From positions 144,034,972-144,098,971 of the forward strand of contig NC_061862.1 in NCBI RefSeq assembly GCF_907164915.1: DNA of 64,000 nucleotides. The letters are read 5' to 3'. Source of the stretch: Impatiens glandulifera. Its lineage: Eukaryota; Streptophyta; Magnoliopsida; Ericales; Balsaminaceae. The notes beneath the pieces are model-generated. The model searched no databases. It was not told the DNA's origin and was given only the letters and a program-made list of their open reading frames with translations. This document shows positions 60,372-64,000 of this stretch, in pieces; positions within the stretch are counted from its first letter, which is position 1; every line of letters starts with the position of its first letter. A program made the translations under genes and the position numbers.

Positions 60372-61171
60372 GTGGGATATTGTAATTCGTGCTAGAGGAG
60401 AGTTGGTACTATTGTTTCATTTGGTGTGGTCCTCAAAAGTTATTCCTAGACATCAATTTATCTTGTGGTTAATGTTTCTTGAAAGACTTAATACGTGAGA
60501 TCGAATTAAGATGTACATGAACATTACAGATTCAAGTTATCTTTTATGTGTGGAAAATGAGGAAACCAATGATCATATTCTTGGCGGCTGCCAATTTGAT
60601 TCTTTGATTTGGAATAAGTTTTCCAAATCTATGGGTGTTCTTAGTTTTTCCAAGAGATTGGATGGTTATTAAAGAAGTCACTCTCACCAAGGCTAAGGAT
60701 AAAGATTTCACTTCAAATGTCTTTAAGTGTTTTTTTGTTAATATTGTTTATCACATTTGGATGGAGTGGAATGCAAAAGTTTTTTCAAGTGTTCGAAATG
60801 ATATTGATCATGTTTGGAGAGATATCACTTTTATGGTAACTCACTTATCCGAATTTGAAGGAGAATTCTCACTTGTGAAAGAAATTGGTTGAAGGAGAAT
60901 TCTCACTTGTGAAAGAAATTGGTTGATTTGTCAAATATGGAGTATTGCTTATAAGGAAGTCACTAGTTTAAACAATTTCAAAATGGCGTAATTGTTTTGT
61001 AATTGTGGTTGTGGTTGTTGTTTGGATTGTTGTATTTCATTCTTCATTGTTGTCGTTTATGTCTTTTAAAATCAAGTTTAAGGTTTATCTAGCTTGACTC
61101 AAATAACTCATGTCCATTTTTTTGCTTTTTAAGAGTTTTTTTAATAAAATGATGCTAAATCGTTTTTTTAA
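60372..61171 (+). mobile_element. 5'-truncated LINE
   Basis: An 11-bp target duplication AAATACAAAAA at 60361-60371 and 61172-61182; the empty site reads CAAATACAAAAATTACC near 44527. The 3' end carries TTAATAAAATGATGCTAAAT. The content is the zf-RVT end of ORF2 (LMFLERLNT, stop, DRIKMYMN, LLCVENEETNDHILGGC), then FKCFFVNIVYHIWMEWNAKV. Stops and a shift are present. A 34-bp tandem duplication lies at 60857-60924. Confidence 0.8.
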
Positions 61172-62038
61172 AAATACAAAAATTACAACTCTTAGTTGGG
61201 ATGTGATTGGTTAATTTGTCTTTTTCTTTAATGGAACTTAGTTTGCCAAAAATGAAACTTTCACTACAATGTCTCAATTGGGATTTTAATTTAGATTTAT
61301 ATCTACATGAATATATCAATTGCTATAGTCATTGTCTAAACTTATATATTGAATGTGTCACCAAACTTTTACACTCTGCTAAATCGTTGTGAGTTGTGAG
61401 GGCATGTGAAAAAAGACAAAAAAAAGACTATATTCATTTAGAGGAATGATAGAGACAGCGACGGACACAGGGGAGCGAAAACAGCAAATCCGACGTGTTA
61501 TGCCACGTGAATGCCAAGACGGAGAAAAAAAGAGAAAAACAATGAAAAAGTGTTTTCCCGCTTATTGAAAAAGGGTTTCTCTTTCTCTACCCTTTTTCGT
61601 CTCTTTGTTTCCTCTCGTCTCTTCTGGTTTTTCTTCTATTGCTCGCCTTTCTTCTTCTTATCTACCATTTCTTTTGCTCTTTTGTTTGCTCGATATCAAA
61701 CCTTTTTTAAAAAGGTTTCTTGAATATTTAGTCTTGTGAAGCCAGAACGGTAAGAAAAATGTTTCTAAAGCTCAGTTTTATTTCTTATTTCAGTTTTTCA
61801 AGCTTTACATTTTATTCTTATTTGTTTTGTTTTGAAAGTTTACGTTTATCTCTCATTTAATAATCAAAAATCACGAAAATAAATCGTTCAGTTTACTAAA
61901 TCGATGAATAAATTTGCAACAACAAATAAAACTAGAAGTTCACTCATTTAAAATTGTATTTATGTAGTATGCATTTAAAGTAGATAAAGTACATATTTGT
62001 TTTTAATGTTGTAGTTGGTTTTTATGTAAAATGTAGAC

Positions 62039-62866
62039 TAGTGCTGCAAATGAGCCGAGTTGAGCTCAAACCAGCTTGAGTTCGAGTTTAACTCGATTAA
62101 GTATTTATTAGCTCGGCTCGAACTCGAGCTTGAACGAGTTTATAAATTTGAGTTCGAGCTCGAATCGACTCTTTACCTACAATATCGACTTGGCTCAAAA
62201 ATCTTGAACTAAAATTAAATTTTCAAACTCGAGCTCTAACTCAAACCAAAATTTATTTTCAAAACGAAATATCAAACTTACATACCTATTCAATAAAAGA
62301 AATGGTTAAGTAACTTGAGTTTACTAATTCTCGAATTAAATAATATGAAAAAATGAAGTGACGAAGATGGAAGAGTGTTTGTGAATAAGTGAGAGAAATG
62401 GTGAACATGGAAGAGAGTTTATGAATAAGTGAGATAAATTGTAAAAATAGAAAAATACTTGTGAATAAGTGAGAAATTTTAAAAATAAAATAATACGATA
62501 AAAATATATGATATGGTTGTTATAATATATAATATTAAATATTGTAGTGCCTACATATTAGGGAATTAGGGTTTTTAATTTTGAAATTTTAGTGCAAAAT
62601 GATATAATAATGTGGGCCTAACATATTAAATATTTTTTTTCGATTCTAGGTTTAATATTAAAATAAATAAAATATATATTATTTAGTATAGGTTCGAAAA
62701 AGTTCGACAAGCTATCGAGTAAGTATTATTTGAGCTCGAGCTCAAATCGAATATTAAGCGAGTCGACTCGAGCTCAGTCGAACTTGGTCAAAGTCAAATT
62801 CAAGTCGAGCTTTGACTGAGCAGCTCACGAGCAACTCATGAATAGATTGACTCATTTGTAGCCCTA
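62039..62866. mobile_element. Non-autonomous hAT-like element
   Basis: Ends TAGTGCTGCAAATGAG and CTCATTTGTAGCCCTA; inverted-repeat match at 14 of 16 positions. Subterminal GAGCTCGA and TTCGAGC words in both orientations. It interrupts text that is continuous in copy 1 near 50030. No transposase and no clean 8-bp duplication. Confidence 0.6.
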
Positions 62867-63129
62867 ACACAAACTAATTAGCTTTTAAGTGAATGATTAA
62901 TAGAAGGTTTTAATGTAAATAATTTAAAAAGTAGATAATGTACAAATTTGATTGGCCTTTTAGAATCCTATGTCAATGTTTTCATCTAAATCGCAACACT
63001 AATTAGATTTTATGTGAATGATTTGCGGAAGGTTTTCATTTAAATCATTTAAATATATACAAATTGATTTGCTTTCAGGGTTTTAATATTGTAGTTAGTT
63101 TATATGAACAAGTTGATTTGCTTAGGTTA

Positions 63130-63960
63130 AAAGTTGTTATAATCATTTAGAATATTCAAATACGACTTATAATACTTGAAAACCGAAATATATACAAAAA
63201 TACGACTTATAATGCTTAAGAACTGAAATTTATACATTAAATAAGACTTAAAATACTTAAAAATTGAAATAAATACAACTAATTGTCATGTAAAATCATT
63301 TACACATTCATATAAAACCATTTACACCTTCATGTAAAACTATTTGCACATTCATGTAAACCGTATTTCACTCATGTAATGCGATTTACTGAAGTGTTTA
63401 AAAAATAAAAAATAATAATAGAACTTGTTAAAATCATTTAGAATGCTTGGATAAATGTTCAAATACGACTTATAATGTTTGAAACTGAAATTTATACAGG
63501 AAATACGATTTAAAATGCTTGAAAACGGAAATAAATGCAGCTAATTGTCATATAAAACCATTTGCACATTTATGTAAAACCATTTATATCTTTATGTAAA
63601 ACCATTTGTACCTTAATGTAAACCGTATTTTACACCTATAATTTGATTGCTGAAGTGTTTAAATAAAAGATGATAAGAAAACTTGTTAAAATAATTTAGA
63701 ATACTTGGTTCAATGTTCAAATACGACTTATAATGTTTGAAAACTTAATTATATAGAGGAAATGTGACTTAAAATGATTAAAACTGAAATATATGCATCT
63801 AGTTGTCATGTAAAATCATTTACATATCAATGTAAAATAATTTACATATCAATGTAAAATAATTTACATATTCATATAAACCATTTACACCTTCATATAA
63901 AACCATTTGCACATTCATGTAATGTAATTTATTGAAGTGATTAAATAATAGTTTTAAATG
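63130..63960 (+). repeat. Tandem repeat, about 240-300-bp units
   Basis: About three units, each with ACTTGTTAAAATCATTTAGA, CAAATACGACTTATAATG, GAAATTTATACA and several copies of ATGTAAAACCATTTGCACAT. Copy 1 (50270-50500) has a single unit. Confidence 0.7.
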
Positions 63961-64000
63961 AAAAATTCTTCTATATACGTTTATAGTTATGAATAAAGAA

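Larger units (their letters stand above)
59250..64000 (+). repeat. Dispersed repeat family, copy 2 (interrupted, runs off the window)
   Basis: Same family as 42780-50509 in the same orientation; landmarks are given there. It is cut by a LINE (60372-61171) and a hAT-like element (62039-62866). Beyond about 63130 it continues as a tandem repeat where copy 1 switches to the VTT fragment. The leader with CT-rich text and CGGTAAGAAA is at 61570-61758. ORFs at 60036, 61207 and 61511 are chance or remnants. Confidence 0.65.

Overview
This window is nuclear DNA of a flowering plant, almost certainly a eudicot; an asterid is my guess and is not proven. It holds two ordinary spliced genes with GT-AG introns (PEX10 and a plastid-type VTT/DedA membrane protein) in very AT-rich DNA full of nested transposable elements. 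Nothing bacterial, organellar or viral was seen.

Layout. 1-5578: 3' part of an LTR retrotransposon: two related accessory ORFs (A, cut by the window edge; B, broken), a promoter-like block between them with E2F-type sites and a TATA box, a triplicated polypurine-tract module, and the 3' LTR. 5579-10164: remains of Ty3/gypsy DNA in the order pol fragment - LTR - gag start, interrupted by a hAT-like element and by an antisense LINE that carries only ORF1. 10165-14646: AT-rich DNA, a tandem array of about 312-bp units with a tRNA-like core, then degenerate repeats. 14647-21302: a giant inverted-repeat element that received a CACTA element and a 5'-truncated LINE. 21303-25500: AT-rich DNA, a MITE, and a decayed RING-H2 gene on the minus strand. 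25500-30828: PEX10. 30829-34549: intergenic repeats. 34550-36917: the VTT gene. 37850-38925: the tRNA-like array again, inverted. 38926-43230: AT-rich DNA with a large imperfect palindrome. 42780-51702: a repeat-family copy split by a solo LTR and a complete Ty1/copia insertion, and ending at a pseudogene copy of the 3' half of the VTT gene. 51703-59250: AT-rich DNA and two direct copies of the arm of the 14.6-kb element. 59250-64000: a second copy of the repeat family at 42780-50509, split by a LINE and a hAT-like element.

Function. PEX10 is a peroxisomal membrane RING protein of the matrix-import ubiquitination machinery. The VTT protein is probably a chloroplast membrane protein. They are neighbours on the same strand with about 3.7 kb between them, and nothing suggests a shared pathway. 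Target-site duplications and homologous empty sites order several insertions. The most unusual structures are the copia element with unequal LTRs, the E2F-like promoter inside the first retrotransposon, the ORF1-only LINE, and the tRNA-like tandem arrays in opposite orientations on either side of the gene island. All calls come from reading the sequence; no alignment or database search was run.
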